DNA of 34,694 nt from Actinoplanes xinjiangensis (GTDB lineage: Bacteria; Actinomycetota; Actinomycetes; Mycobacteriales; Micromonosporaceae), in assembly GCF_003148685.1 (NCBI RefSeq), contig NZ_QGGR01000050.1, positions 1 to 34,694 on the forward strand. The letters run 5' to 3'. Position numbers and translations under genes: made by a program. The notes under the pieces are model-generated. The model made no database searches, was not told the DNA's origin, and saw only the letters and a list, made by a program, of their open reading frames with translations. This document shows, in pieces, positions 7,386 through 15,519 of the stretch (position 1 is its first letter; each line of letters opens with the position of its first letter).

Positions 7386-7855
7386 GCCCTTTTCTCCTGA
7401 TTTGCGAAGCGATCATCCGATGCTTTCACGGCACTTCGTACGCACCGGTCAAAGAGGAGAACTCCGGCCATTCGGATGAGGGTGACCGCCTCTTTCGCGT
7501 CCCGGGTGCCCGCCGCCCGTACCGGAAATTTTTTTGATCTTGTTTCGTGCGTGACGACGATGTTTCGCCGCGTCACGGAGATCGGCCGAAAGGCCCATCT
7601 CGCGCTGGCCGAACGGCCGTCCCGCGCTCAACCAACGGATGGTCAGAAAACGGTCGTAAATCGGACATGTGATGGCTGTCACGTCGTATCGGCCATATGG
7701 GGATCGATGGTCGTCATCCGCCTGCGCCGAAACATCCGTTCATTCGGCCTGGCTGGTAACGGTTTTGAAAACTTCCTTCACAGTCTTGACAGCAGGGGGG
7801 CGTTAGTAAGAACTTTTACCGCGACAGTAAACAGTCCTTCCTGAAAGGGTGACCG
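7386..7855. other. 470-bp intergenic region, AT-richer than surroundings
   Basis: This gap lies between the divergent secreted-protein gene and the rpiR-type regulator gene. It is less GC-rich than its neighbours, with a T7 run near 7530. Three short ORFs (7367-7576 and 7449-7682 on minus, 7476-7844 on plus) have no ribosome binding site, motif or codon bias that would support them. The last 70 bp hold the presumed operon promoter and operator. I see no RNA gene. Confidence 0.6.
7786..7833 (+). promoter_or_regulatory. Operon promoter with probable RpiR operator
   Basis: TTGACA (7786-7791) is a perfect -35 hexamer; the -10 is weak (AGAACT at 7809-7814 with a 17-bp spacer). This -10 lies inside an imperfect palindrome, GTAAGAACTTTTAC (7806-7819). 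A further AGTAA half-site at 7826-7830 is 21 bp, about two helical turns, from the first AGTAA (7805-7809). Such AGTAA/TTTAC elements suit autoregulation by the regulator encoded 22 bp downstream; binding is inferred. Confidence 0.45.
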
Positions 7856-8854
7856 ATGGCTGAGCCGGAGATGGACGGCACCGCGAGTACCGCGGTCGCC
7901 GCCTCACTGGTTCGCGGTGCCGCCCGGATCGGGAGTGACCACGGGGGCGAGCGAATCACTACGAACGGCGTGAACCGCGCACCAGTCGACGGGGTGCTCG
8001 CTCGAGTCAGGACGCTGCTGCCGGACTTCACCGGGGCGCTGCAGCGGGTCGCCGAGCAGGTGCTCACCGACCCGGCCGCGGCCTCCCGGGCCACCATCGT
8101 CGAACTGGCCGAGCGCAGCGGCACCTCGCCGGCGACGATCACCCGGTTCTGCCGGGCGGTCGGCTTCGACGGCTACGCGGACCTCCGCCTCGGCATCGCG
8201 GCGGAGACCGGCCGGGCGCGCTCGGCCGGCTGGACCGTGGACATCGGCCGGGAGATCCAGCCGAACGATCCGCTGGAGCGGGTCCTCGGCCAGATCATGG
8301 CGGCCGACACGCGGGCCATGCACGACACCGCCACGCTGCTGGACCTCGGCGAGGTGGAACGGGCCGCGGGGGCGATCGCCGCCGCGGCGCGCGTGAACAT
8401 CTTCGGCGCCAGCGGAAGCGCGCTGGTCGGCGAGGAGATGCAGTTCAGTCTGCATCGCATCGGCATCCCGGTGTGGGCCTGGACCGACGTGCACAACGGT
8501 CTGGCCAGCGCCGCGCTGTCGCGGCCCGGCGACGTCGCGCTCGGCATCTCGCACAGTGGCGAGACCGGCGAGACGATCGAGCTGCTCGCGGAGGCGAACA
8601 GCCGGGGCGCCACCACGATCGCGCTCACCAGCTTCCCCCGATCCCCGCTGGCCGAGTTGGCGGACATCGTCCTGCTCACCGCAACCCAGGCGACGACCTT
8701 CCGGCCGGACGCGCTCAGCGCCCGCCACCCGCAACTGGTCGTTCTCGACCTGCTGTACGTCGCCGTCGCGCAACGAACCCACGAACGTTCGCACGCCGCG
8801 TTCCAGCGCACCGCGCAAGCCGTGCACGGGCACAAGGCCGCGAAGGACAGCTGA
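7856..8854 (+). CDS. MurR/RpiR-family transcriptional regulator with SIS domain
   Basis: The 332-residue protein has the RpiR layout. After a variable N-terminus (1-45), an HTH_6 DNA-binding domain spans about 48-125, with LAERSGTSPATITRFCRAVGFDGYADL as the helix-turn-helix. A sugar-phosphate-binding SIS domain spans about 165-305, with NIFGASGSALVGEEMQFSL and LGISHSGETGETIELL, where the Ser residues normally hold the phosphate. Such regulators sense phosphosugars, for example MurNAc-6P, GlcNAc-6P or GlcN-6P. It heads a run of six sugar-importer genes and overlaps or nearly abuts the first, so it likely controls its own operon. The ATG at 7856 has AAAGGG seven bases upstream. In Streptomyces the das importer genes are governed by the GntR-type DasR, so an RpiR regulator here is a different arrangement. 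Confidence 0.9.
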   Translation: MAEPEMDGTASTAVAASLVRGAARIGSDHGGERITTNGVNRAPVDGVLARVRTLLPDFTGALQRVAEQVLTDPAAASRATIVELAERSGTSPATITRFCRAVGFDGYADLRLGIAAETGRARSAGWTVDIGREIQPNDPLERVLGQIMAADTRAMHDTATLLDLGEVERAAGAIAAAARVNIFGASGSALVGEEMQFSLHRIGIPVWAWTDVHNGLASAALSRPGDVALGISHSGETGETIELLAEANSRGATTIALTSFPRSPLAELADIVLLTATQATTFRPDALSARHPQLVVLDLLYVAVAQRTHERSHAAFQRTAQAVHGHKAAKDS

Positions 8855-8895
8855 TGAACCCCTTTCTCAAGATTGAAAATCCCTCGGGAGGAACT

Positions 8896-10209
8896 GTGAA
8901 GCGCAAGATCGCGGTAGCCGCGGCGCTCGCCGCGTCGATGCTCGGCGTCACCGCATGCGGTGGCACCAGCAGCGACGAGGGCGCGACCTCGGCCACCGGC
9001 CAGGTCGACGGCAAGGGCAAGACCGTCAAGGTCTGGCTCATGGTCGACGCCGAGACCGCCTGGAAGGACGTCGTCGACGACGCCACCAAGCGGTTCACCG
9101 CGGCCACCGGCGCCCAGGTCAACGTCGAGTACCAGCAGTGGGCCAACCACCTCACCAAGCTGGACGCCACCCTGGCCGGCTCGGACGTGCCGGACGTGGT
9201 GGAGCTCGGCAACACCGAGTTCTCCAAGTACGTCTTCTCCGGCGGCTTCGCCGAGCTGAACAAGGGTGACTTCGAGAACTCCGGCACCTGGCTGCCCGGC
9301 CTCTCCGGAGCCTGCGAGTCCGACGGCAAGGTCTACTGCGTGCCCTACTACGGTGGCGCCCGCGTGATGATCTACCGCACCGACCTCTTCCAGAAGGCCG
9401 GCATCACCGAGGCTCCGAAGACCTACGCGGACTTCACCGCGGCGGCCGAGAAGCTGAAGGCCGGCAACGCGAACGACCCGAAGTTCAGCGCCGTCTACAT
9501 GCCGGGCCAGTACTGGTACGCGGCGATGTCGTGGGTGAAGTCCTCGGGCGGCGAGATCGCGAAGAAGGAGGGCGACAAGTGGGTCGGCCAGCTCTCCACC
9601 CCGCAGTCGCAGGAGGGCCTCCAGAAGTGGGTCGACCTGACCAAGAACTTCTCCAAGGCTGACGTCACCAAGAACGAGAACGAGCAGGCCGGCATCTTCG
9701 CGCAGGGCTCGGGCGGCATCTTCTACGGCAACGCCTGGGAGCAGGGCTCGGCCGAGGAGACCCGCAAGGACCCGAACGACCCGACCTCCCCGCTGGTCCC
9801 GACCAAGATCAAGGGCAAGCTGGCCGCCGCTCCGATGCCGGAGATCCCGTCGTTCCTCGGTGGCTCGAACCTCGGCGTGACCGCCAAGAGCCAGAACAAG
9901 GAACTGGCCGCTCAGTGGATCAAGGCCTTCACCGACGCCAAGTCGATGGAGGGCCTGGCCAAGGCCGGCGCCCTGCCGAACGCGACCAACCTGCTGGACA
10001 AGGCCGCGACCGACAACCCGAAGATCGCCCCGGCCGCGCTCGCCGCGAAGAACAGCTGGTTCCCGCCGAACGCCGAGAAGTGGGCCGACGTGGAGAAGGC
10101 CAGCATCCTGCAGACCATGCTGACCGACATCCTGACCGGCAAGAAGACGGTCGCCGACGGCGCCAAGTGGGCTGACGAGCAGATCGCCACGACGCTCAAC
10201 GAGGCCTGA
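8896..10209 (+). CDS. Das-like sugar ABC importer substrate-binding lipoprotein
   Basis: The 437-residue product starts with a lipoprotein signal (MKRKIAVAAALAASMLGVTAC, Cys21 to be lipidated). A family-1 solute-binding fold follows. Stretches such as PDVVELGNTEFSKYVFSGG, VYMPGQYWYAAMSW and FLGGSNLGVTAKS resemble Streptomyces DasA, which binds chitobiose, so chitin oligosaccharides or related amino sugars are the likely cargo. It sits on the outer face of the membrane and delivers sugar to the two permeases downstream. GTG 8896 has GGGAGGA just upstream. An in-frame ATG at 8854 overlaps the regulator's stop (TGATGA) and would add 14 residues before the signal; I prefer GTG 8896. The substrate call comes from remembered resemblance. 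Confidence 0.82.
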   Translation: MKRKIAVAAALAASMLGVTACGGTSSDEGATSATGQVDGKGKTVKVWLMVDAETAWKDVVDDATKRFTAATGAQVNVEYQQWANHLTKLDATLAGSDVPDVVELGNTEFSKYVFSGGFAELNKGDFENSGTWLPGLSGACESDGKVYCVPYYGGARVMIYRTDLFQKAGITEAPKTYADFTAAAEKLKAGNANDPKFSAVYMPGQYWYAAMSWVKSSGGEIAKKEGDKWVGQLSTPQSQEGLQKWVDLTKNFSKADVTKNENEQAGIFAQGSGGIFYGNAWEQGSAEETRKDPNDPTSPLVPTKIKGKLAAAPMPEIPSFLGGSNLGVTAKSQNKELAAQWIKAFTDAKSMEGLAKAGALPNATNLLDKAATDNPKIAPAALAAKNSWFPPNAEKWADVEKASILQTMLTDILTGKKTVADGAKWADEQIATTLNEA

Positions 10210-10214
10210 TGACC

Positions 10215-10249
10215 TGCCGCCCGCCCGACCTTCTGCCGGGCGGGCGGCA
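10215..10249 (+). terminator. Strong intercistronic stem-loop after the binding-protein gene
   Basis: GCCGCCCGCCCG (10216-10227) pairs perfectly with CGGGCGGGCGGC (10237-10248), plus a flanking T-A pair, around a 9-nt loop. It begins six bases after the stop and lies before the permease ribosome binding site. Hairpins here often protect the binding-protein mRNA or partly terminate, so that more binding protein than permease is made. No U-tail is present, so partial read-through is likely. Confidence 0.75.
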
Positions 10250-10279
10250 CACCACTCCCACGGTGGAAGAGGATCTTTG

Positions 10280-11254
10280 ATGCACGCCGTCGACTCCCGG
10301 CCGAACCCGGCGGAGGCGCCGCAGGCACCGCCGCCGCGGCACGTGGCCCGGGCCCGCAACCGCAGCCAGCGCGACTCCCGGGTGGCGTGGCTGCTCTCCC
10401 TGCCCACACTCGTGATCCTGATCGCGATGCTGGCCTACCCGCTCTACCGCATGATCGTGCTGTCCTTCCAGAACATGCGGTTGAAGGAGCTGTTCTCCGG
10501 CGCGACGCCGCCGTGGGCCGGTTTCGACCAGTACACCAAGGCTCTGACCGACGGCGTCTTCTGGGGCGTGGTGGGCCGTACCGCCGCCTTCACCGTCGTC
10601 TCGGTGACCCTCTCGGTCCTGCTCGGCCTCGGCATCGCGCTGCTGATGCGCCGGGTGCACGCCCGGGTCCGGATCTTCATGATGATCGCGATGATGTTCG
10701 TCTGGGCGCTGCCGCAGCTGGTGGCCGCGCAGTCGTTCCGCTGGCTCACCGACTCCGACTTCGGCGTCCTGAACTACGTCTTGACCCAGCTGGGCTTCGA
10801 CTACGCGACCCACAGCTGGTTCGTGAACCCGTGGGAGGGCTGGGCGGTCATCACCACGCTGGTGGTGTGGGCCGGCATCCCGTTCCTGGCGATCTCGCTG
10901 AGCGCCGGGCTCACCCAGGTGCCCAAGGAGTTGCTGGAGGCGGCGACGGTGGACGGCGCCTCGCCCTGGCAGGCACTGCGCAACATCACCCTGCCGATCC
11001 TGAAGCCGCTCCTGATGATCGTCACGACGCTGTCGGTGATCTGGAACTTCGGCCTCTTCACCCAGAACTGGGCGCTGCGCGACGGGCACCCGGAGCCGGT
11101 CTACCAGACCCTGGCGACGTTCTCGTACACCCAGGCGTTCGGCCGGTCCAACTACAGCTACGGCTCGGCGATCGCGGTGATCACCGTCCTGCTGATGCTC
11201 GGCGTGATGGTCTTCTACATCCGTCAGATGTTCAAGATCGGGGAGGTCGACTGA
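10280..11254 (+). CDS. Das-like sugar ABC importer permease (MalF type)
   Basis: This is a 324-residue inner-membrane permease of the MalF/UgpA type. A hydrophilic N-terminus of about 35 residues is followed by about six helices, beginning VAWLLSLPTLVILIAMLAYPLY. The cytoplasmic EAA loop that contacts the ATPase is EAATVDGASPWQALRNITLP, with the conserved Gly and Leu-Pro. It would pair with the MalG-type permease whose start overlaps its stop (TGATG at 11252-11256). The ATG at 10280 has GAAGAGGA six bases upstream; the TTG immediately before it is not needed. DasB of Streptomyces is the likely counterpart, judged by order and by the neighbouring binding protein. Confidence 0.87.
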   Translation: MHAVDSRPNPAEAPQAPPPRHVARARNRSQRDSRVAWLLSLPTLVILIAMLAYPLYRMIVLSFQNMRLKELFSGATPPWAGFDQYTKALTDGVFWGVVGRTAAFTVVSVTLSVLLGLGIALLMRRVHARVRIFMMIAMMFVWALPQLVAAQSFRWLTDSDFGVLNYVLTQLGFDYATHSWFVNPWEGWAVITTLVVWAGIPFLAISLSAGLTQVPKELLEAATVDGASPWQALRNITLPILKPLLMIVTTLSVIWNFGLFTQNWALRDGHPEPVYQTLATFSYTQAFGRSNYSYGSAIAVITVLLMLGVMVFYIRQMFKIGEVD

Positions 11255-12111
11255 TGGCCAAGCACGACGAGGGCGTCGTCACCGTAGGCCGTAGCCGTAT
11301 CGGTACGTTCTTCGCGAACACCACCGGCATCGTCTTCGGCCTGGTAATGATCTTCCCGGTGTACTGGGTGCTCAACACGGCGTTCAAGCCGGACTCCGAG
11401 GTCCGCAGCTTCACGCCGACGTTCTTCCCGAACGAATTCACCCTGGACAACTTCAAGTCGGCGCTCGGTGAGGAACTCTTCATCCCGAGCATGATCAACG
11501 GGCTGATCATCACCGCCATGGCGGTGGCCTGTGCGCTGGTCGTGGGCTTCCTGGCGGCGCTCGCGATCGCCCGGTTCAGCTTCTACGGCCGCAAGGCGAT
11601 CATCCTGGTCATCCTGGCCGTGCAGCTGGTGCCCTTCCTGGCGCTGCTGATCCCGCTGTTCCTGATGCTCCAGGGCGCGAACCTGACCAACTCGCTCGTC
11701 GGCGTGGCCCTGGTGTACCTGGTGCTGCTGCTGCCGTACACGGTCTGGACACTGCGTGGTTTCATCTCCGGTATCCCCCGGGAGCTGGACGAGGCCGCGA
11801 TGATCGACGGCTGCACCCGGCCGCAGGTGTTCTGGCGGATCATCCTGCCGCTCACCGGCCCGGGTCTGGTGGCCACCTCCGTCTACGGGTTCATCCAGGC
11901 GTGGAACGAGTTCATCATCATCAACACGCTGAACAACCCGCAGAAGCAGAACCTGATGGCCTGGCTGCTCTACAACCAGACCGAACGCGGTACCGCCTGG
12001 GGCCCCCTCATGGCCGGTGCGATCATCACGTCCATCCCCGTGGTGGTCTTCTTCCTGATCATTCAGCGCAACATCGCCACCGGTCTGACGGCCGGCGCCG
12101 TCAAGGGTTGA
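11254..12111 (+). CDS. Das-like sugar ABC importer permease (MalG type)
   Basis: This 285-residue permease of the MalG/UgpE type starts one base inside the stop of the preceding gene (TGATG), so translation is probably coupled. It has about six membrane helices. Its N-terminal part has the typical MalG segment FPVYWVLNTAFKPDSEV, and the EAA loop is DEAAMIDGCTRPQVFWRIIL followed by Pro. The C-terminus GLTAGAVKG is the standard end of MalG-type permeases. It forms the channel with the upstream permease and needs an ATPase that is not encoded here, probably a general MsiK-type subunit elsewhere. DasC of Streptomyces is the likely counterpart. Confidence 0.87.
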   Translation: MAKHDEGVVTVGRSRIGTFFANTTGIVFGLVMIFPVYWVLNTAFKPDSEVRSFTPTFFPNEFTLDNFKSALGEELFIPSMINGLIITAMAVACALVVGFLAALAIARFSFYGRKAIILVILAVQLVPFLALLIPLFLMLQGANLTNSLVGVALVYLVLLLPYTVWTLRGFISGIPRELDEAAMIDGCTRPQVFWRIILPLTGPGLVATSVYGFIQAWNEFIIINTLNNPQKQNLMAWLLYNQTERGTAWGPLMAGAIITSIPVVVFFLIIQRNIATGLTAGAVKG

Positions 12112-12127
12112 CCCGAGAGGAATATCG

Positions 12128-13573
12128 ATGTCTGACATAACGAAATCCGAGCTGGACCGTCGTAGCCTGCTGCGCCGTGCCGCCGCGGTGGGCCTGGCGG
12201 CGACCCCGGCGGTGGGCATGCTCAGCGCCTGTGTGGGTGGTGGCTCCGAGGAGAAGAACGACCAGGCCACCGGAACGAAGTCGGCGGACAACCCGCTCGG
12301 CATCGACCCGAAGGCCCCGGTCGAGATCGTGATCTTCGACGGTGGTCTGGGCACCAAGTACGCCACCGACGTCGACACCCCGATGTACAAGAAGAAGTGG
12401 CCGGAGTCCGAGGTCAAGTACACCGGCACCGAGCAGATCGCCACCACGATCAAGCCGCGGCTGAACGCCGGCAACGCCCCCGACATGATCAACAACTCGG
12501 GCGCGGACATGATGGACTTCGGCGCCATCGTGAAGGCGGGCCAGGCGGCCGACCTGACCGACCTGTTCGCCGCCCCGTCGTTCGACATCCCGGGCAAGAC
12601 CGTCGCCGAGACGCTGGTCCCGGGCGCGATCGAGCAGGGCACGTACGACGTCGAGGGCGGCCGCAAGCCGTTCGCGGTGAACTACTCCTTCACCGTGTTC
12701 GGCCTGTACTACAACAAGAAGCTGTTCGACAAGAACAGCTGGACCGTGCCGACCACCTGGGCCGACTTCACCGCCCTGTGCGACAAGATCAAGGCGGCCG
12801 GCATCGTCCCGTTCGCCTACGCGGGCGCCAACGCGTCGTACTACATGGTCCGCGCGATCATGACCAGCGCGGCCAAGATCGGCACCGAGCAGGTTCTCAA
12901 GGACCTCGACAACCTCAAGCCGGGCGCGTGGCAGGCGCCGGCCATCAAGCAGGCGGCCGAGGCGTGGGGCCAGATCGGCGCCAGGTACATGAACAAGAGC
13001 TTCCTCGGCCTGCGTCACACCGAGGTCCAGCTCCAGCAGAACCAGGACAAGGTCGCGTTCTACCCGTGCGGCTCCTGGCTGGAGAACGAGCAGGCCGCCA
13101 GCATCACGCCGAACTTCGAGTACGCGGTCATGCCGTACCCGAGCGTCACCGCCGCCGACCAGCTGCCGGCGACCGCCATCAACGCGGCCGCGGGGGAGAT
13201 CTACTTCGCGTCGACCAAGGGCACGAACGTCCAGGGTGGCAAGGAGTACCTGCGCGTCATGCTCTCCAAGGCCGCCGCGCTGGAGTTCACCAAGCTGACC
13301 AAGTCGCTCACCGTGGTCGCCGGCGCCGCCGACGGCCAGACCATCTCCCCCGGCCTGACCAGCGGTAACGACATGCTGAGCAAGGCCGGCAAGGACATCT
13401 TCATGGGTTACCTCTGGGACACCTGGTACAAGAAGATGAACGACGCCTCACTCGAGGCCGTCAATGCCCTGATGTTCAGCGGCGGCGACGCGCAGAAGTT
13501 CTGCGACACGATGGAGAAGGTGGCCCAGGAGGTCGCCAAGGACTCCGCGATCTCCAAGAACACCCGCGTCTGA
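12128..13573 (+). CDS. ngcE: N-acetylglucosamine/chitobiose-binding lipoprotein NgcE-like
   Basis: The 481-residue product has an N-terminus with a twin-arginine-like motif DRRSLLRRAAAVGL and a lipobox MLSAC (Cys35), so it may be exported folded by Tat and then lipidated. The body is a family-1 solute-binding protein, with features of NgcE such as NYSFTVFGLYYNKKLFDK, FYPCGSWLENEQ and NAAAGEIYFAS. NgcE of Streptomyces olivaceoviridis binds GlcNAc and N,N'-diacetylchitobiose. It follows the first importer by 16 bp with GAGAGGA as ribosome binding site, so it is in the same operon, and is followed by its own permease pair. The family call is good; the ligand is inferred. Confidence 0.83.
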   Translation: MSDITKSELDRRSLLRRAAAVGLAATPAVGMLSACVGGGSEEKNDQATGTKSADNPLGIDPKAPVEIVIFDGGLGTKYATDVDTPMYKKKWPESEVKYTGTEQIATTIKPRLNAGNAPDMINNSGADMMDFGAIVKAGQAADLTDLFAAPSFDIPGKTVAETLVPGAIEQGTYDVEGGRKPFAVNYSFTVFGLYYNKKLFDKNSWTVPTTWADFTALCDKIKAAGIVPFAYAGANASYYMVRAIMTSAAKIGTEQVLKDLDNLKPGAWQAPAIKQAAEAWGQIGARYMNKSFLGLRHTEVQLQQNQDKVAFYPCGSWLENEQAASITPNFEYAVMPYPSVTAADQLPATAINAAAGEIYFASTKGTNVQGGKEYLRVMLSKAAALEFTKLTKSLTVVAGAADGQTISPGLTSGNDMLSKAGKDIFMGYLWDTWYKKMNDASLEAVNALMFSGGDAQKFCDTMEKVAQEVAKDSAISKNTRV

Positions 13574-13619
13574 GCACCTTCGTCATCCCGCATCCCGAGT
13601 AGTAGGACGGTCGAGCGCC

Positions 13620-14525
13620 ATGCGGCACGGCAAGTACCCCTTCATCATCGGTTTCCTTGCCGTGCCGGTGGCGCTCTACGCCATCTTCGTGGTGGGCGCC
13701 TATCTCCAGATGTTCCGGCTGTCGCTGACCGACTGGTCGGGCTACGGCGCCTTCAAGGACGTCGGGTTCGACAATTTCGTGAAGCTCTGGAACGACGAGG
13801 TGGTCTGGACCGCCCTGCGGCACAACGGCTATCTGCTGCTCCTGCTGCCGATCGTCACCATCGCGATCGCGCTGCTGTTCGCCTTCCTGCTCAACGTCGG
13901 CGGCGGATCCAAGGGCGGCATGACCCGCGGCGTCTGGGGCTCCAAGGTCTACCGGGTGGTCTTCTTCTTCCCGCAGCTGCTGGCGCTGGCCCTGGTCGCG
14001 GTGATCTTCCAGCGCGTGTACGGCCCGGACAAGAGCGGCATGATCAACGGCCTGCTCCCGGACTCGTGGGAGCCGTGGCTGTTCCTGGCCGACGAGAACT
14101 GGGCGCTGACCTGCATCCTGATCGTGCTGATCTGGCAGGCGGTCGGCTTCTACGTGGTGCTCTTCTCGGCCGGCATGGGCTCGATCGGGCAGGAGATCTA
14201 CGAGGCGGCCGCCCTGGACGGAGCGACCCGGATCACCCTGTTCTTCAAGATCACCCTGCCCCTGCTCTGGGGCAACGTCCAGGTCGCCTGGATCTACCTC
14301 GGCATCGCCGCCTTCGACGCGTTCGCACTGGTCAACATCATGACCGTGAACCAGGGCGGCCCGAACAACTCGACCCAGGTGCTGAGCATGCAGATCTACC
14401 TCAACGCCTTCAAGTACTCGCAGGCCGGCTACGCCTCGGCGATCGGCGTCGTGTTGTTCTTCCTGGCCCTGAGCTTCGCCTGGCTGACCCTGCGGGTCAC
14501 CCGCCGCGACAACGCCACAGCCTGA
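13620..14525 (+). CDS. ngcF: GlcNAc/chitobiose ABC importer permease NgcF-like
   Basis: This is a 301-residue MalF-type permease with a very short cytoplasmic N-terminus (MRHGKYPF) leading straight into helix 1. About six helices are visible. The EAA loop YEAAALDGATRITLFFKITL followed by Pro marks the ATPase contact. The periplasmic part contains LSLTDWSGYGAFKDVGFDNF, as in other MalF-type permeases. It lies between the NgcE-like binding protein and the MalG-type partner, the same order as the ngcEFG operon of Streptomyces. The ribosome binding site is weak: AGGA lies twelve bases before the ATG. Confidence 0.83.
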   Translation: MRHGKYPFIIGFLAVPVALYAIFVVGAYLQMFRLSLTDWSGYGAFKDVGFDNFVKLWNDEVVWTALRHNGYLLLLLPIVTIAIALLFAFLLNVGGGSKGGMTRGVWGSKVYRVVFFFPQLLALALVAVIFQRVYGPDKSGMINGLLPDSWEPWLFLADENWALTCILIVLIWQAVGFYVVLFSAGMGSIGQEIYEAAALDGATRITLFFKITLPLLWGNVQVAWIYLGIAAFDAFALVNIMTVNQGGPNNSTQVLSMQIYLNAFKYSQAGYASAIGVVLFFLALSFAWLTLRVTRRDNATA

Positions 14526-14547
14526 GCGCCGAGAGAGGCGAGAGACG

Positions 14548-15456
14548 ATGACGAACCTCAGCACCATCCCCGACGCCGGCGCGGTCGCGAAGCCCACGGC
14601 CTCGGCCGGCGCACCCCGCGAGAGCCGCCGCGTCAACCCGCTCGGCGGCGTGGCGCACCTGTCCCTGTTCCTCTGGGCGCTGGTCACCGTCGGCCCGCTG
14701 ATCTGGGTCTTCCTGGCCTCGTTCAAGACCAACGAGGAGATCTTCCTCGACGAGCCGTTCGGTCTGCCGCAGAGCTGGGCGCTCAACAACTTCGGTGACG
14801 CCTGGAGCGAGGCGCACATCGGCCAGTACTTCCTGAACAGCGTCTTCGTCGTGCTCATCAGCACGGCCGGCACCATGCTGCTCGGGTCGATGGCCGCCTA
14901 CGTGCTCGCCCGCTACCGGTTCGCCGGCAACCGGTTCATCTACTACCTGTTCGTGTCCGGGCTGGCCTTCCCGACCTTCATGGCCCTGGCGCCGCTGTTC
15001 GGCATCGCACAGGCGATGAACCTGCTCGACTCGTACTTCGGCCTGATCCTGATCTACATCGCCTACTCGCTGTCGTTCACGGTCTTCTTCCTGGAGGCGT
15101 TCTTCCGCACGCTGCCGCACGAGATCGAGGAGGCGGCGACCGTGGACGGGGCCGGGCACATGCGCCGGTTCTTCCAGGTGATGATGCCGATGGCGAAGTC
15201 CGGCCTGGTCAGCATCGCGATCTTCAACATCGTCGGTCAGTGGAACCAGTACCTCCTGCCGGTCGTGGTCATGCAGAGCGAGTCGAAGTACGTGCTCACC
15301 CAGGGCATCGCGAACATCAGCGTGTCGGCCGGTTACCAGGCCGAATGGGGCCAGCTGTTCGCCGCGCTCACGCTCTCGATCCTGCCGATGATCCTGGTGT
15401 ACGCGATCTTCCAGCGGCAGATCCAGGCGGGCCTGACCTCCGGGGCGGTCAAGTAG
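14548..15456 (+). CDS. ngcG: GlcNAc/chitobiose ABC importer permease NgcG-like
   Basis: This is a 302-residue MalG-type permease and the last gene of the sugar operon. A hydrophilic N-terminus of about 35 residues precedes six helices. The segment LIWVFLASFKTNEEIF is typical of the family. The EAA loop is EEAATVDGAGHMRRFFQVMMP, with Met replacing the usual Leu before the Pro. The protein ends GLTSGAVK. GAGAGAGGCGAGAG precedes the ATG. A hairpin starts at the last base of its stop codon, consistent with the end of the transcript. Confidence 0.83.
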   Translation: MTNLSTIPDAGAVAKPTASAGAPRESRRVNPLGGVAHLSLFLWALVTVGPLIWVFLASFKTNEEIFLDEPFGLPQSWALNNFGDAWSEAHIGQYFLNSVFVVLISTAGTMLLGSMAAYVLARYRFAGNRFIYYLFVSGLAFPTFMALAPLFGIAQAMNLLDSYFGLILIYIAYSLSFTVFFLEAFFRTLPHEIEEAATVDGAGHMRRFFQVMMPMAKSGLVSIAIFNIVGQWNQYLLPVVVMQSESKYVLTQGIANISVSAGYQAEWGQLFAALTLSILPMILVYAIFQRQIQAGLTSGAVK

Positions 15457-15492
15457 ACGGGCATCAGCGAGCGGAGCGAGCTCATGGCCGTC
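15456..15492 (+). terminator. Hairpin closing the sugar-importer operon
   Basis: The 13-base arms 15456-15468 (GACGGGCATCAGC) and 15480-15492 (GCTCATGGCCGTC) pair at 11 of 13 positions around an 11-nt loop GAGCGGAGCGA. The left arm starts on the last base of the ngcG stop. There is no U-tail, as is common in high-GC actinomycetes. The CAGCGAGCGGAGCGAGCTCATG core looks like a dispersed, REP-like element rather than a one-off sequence. Confidence 0.6.
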
Positions 15493-15519
15493 CGGGTCTT
15501 CGTGGGGTTCTCCGAATAA

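Noticed and set aside
7500..7540. GC-rich stretch followed by a T7 run, like an intrinsic terminator
   Set aside because: The inverted repeat is weak and no plus-strand gene lies upstream; on the minus strand the order of stem and T-run is wrong.
7476..7844. 122-codon ORF in the region upstream of the regulator
   Set aside because: It runs through the promoter and operator, lacks a ribosome binding site, and does not show the codon pattern of neighbouring genes.
8173..10407. Minus-strand ORF of 744 codons across the regulator and binding-protein genes
   Set aside because: Its composition is antisense-type and it has no ribosome binding site or motif; the plus-strand genes are well supported.
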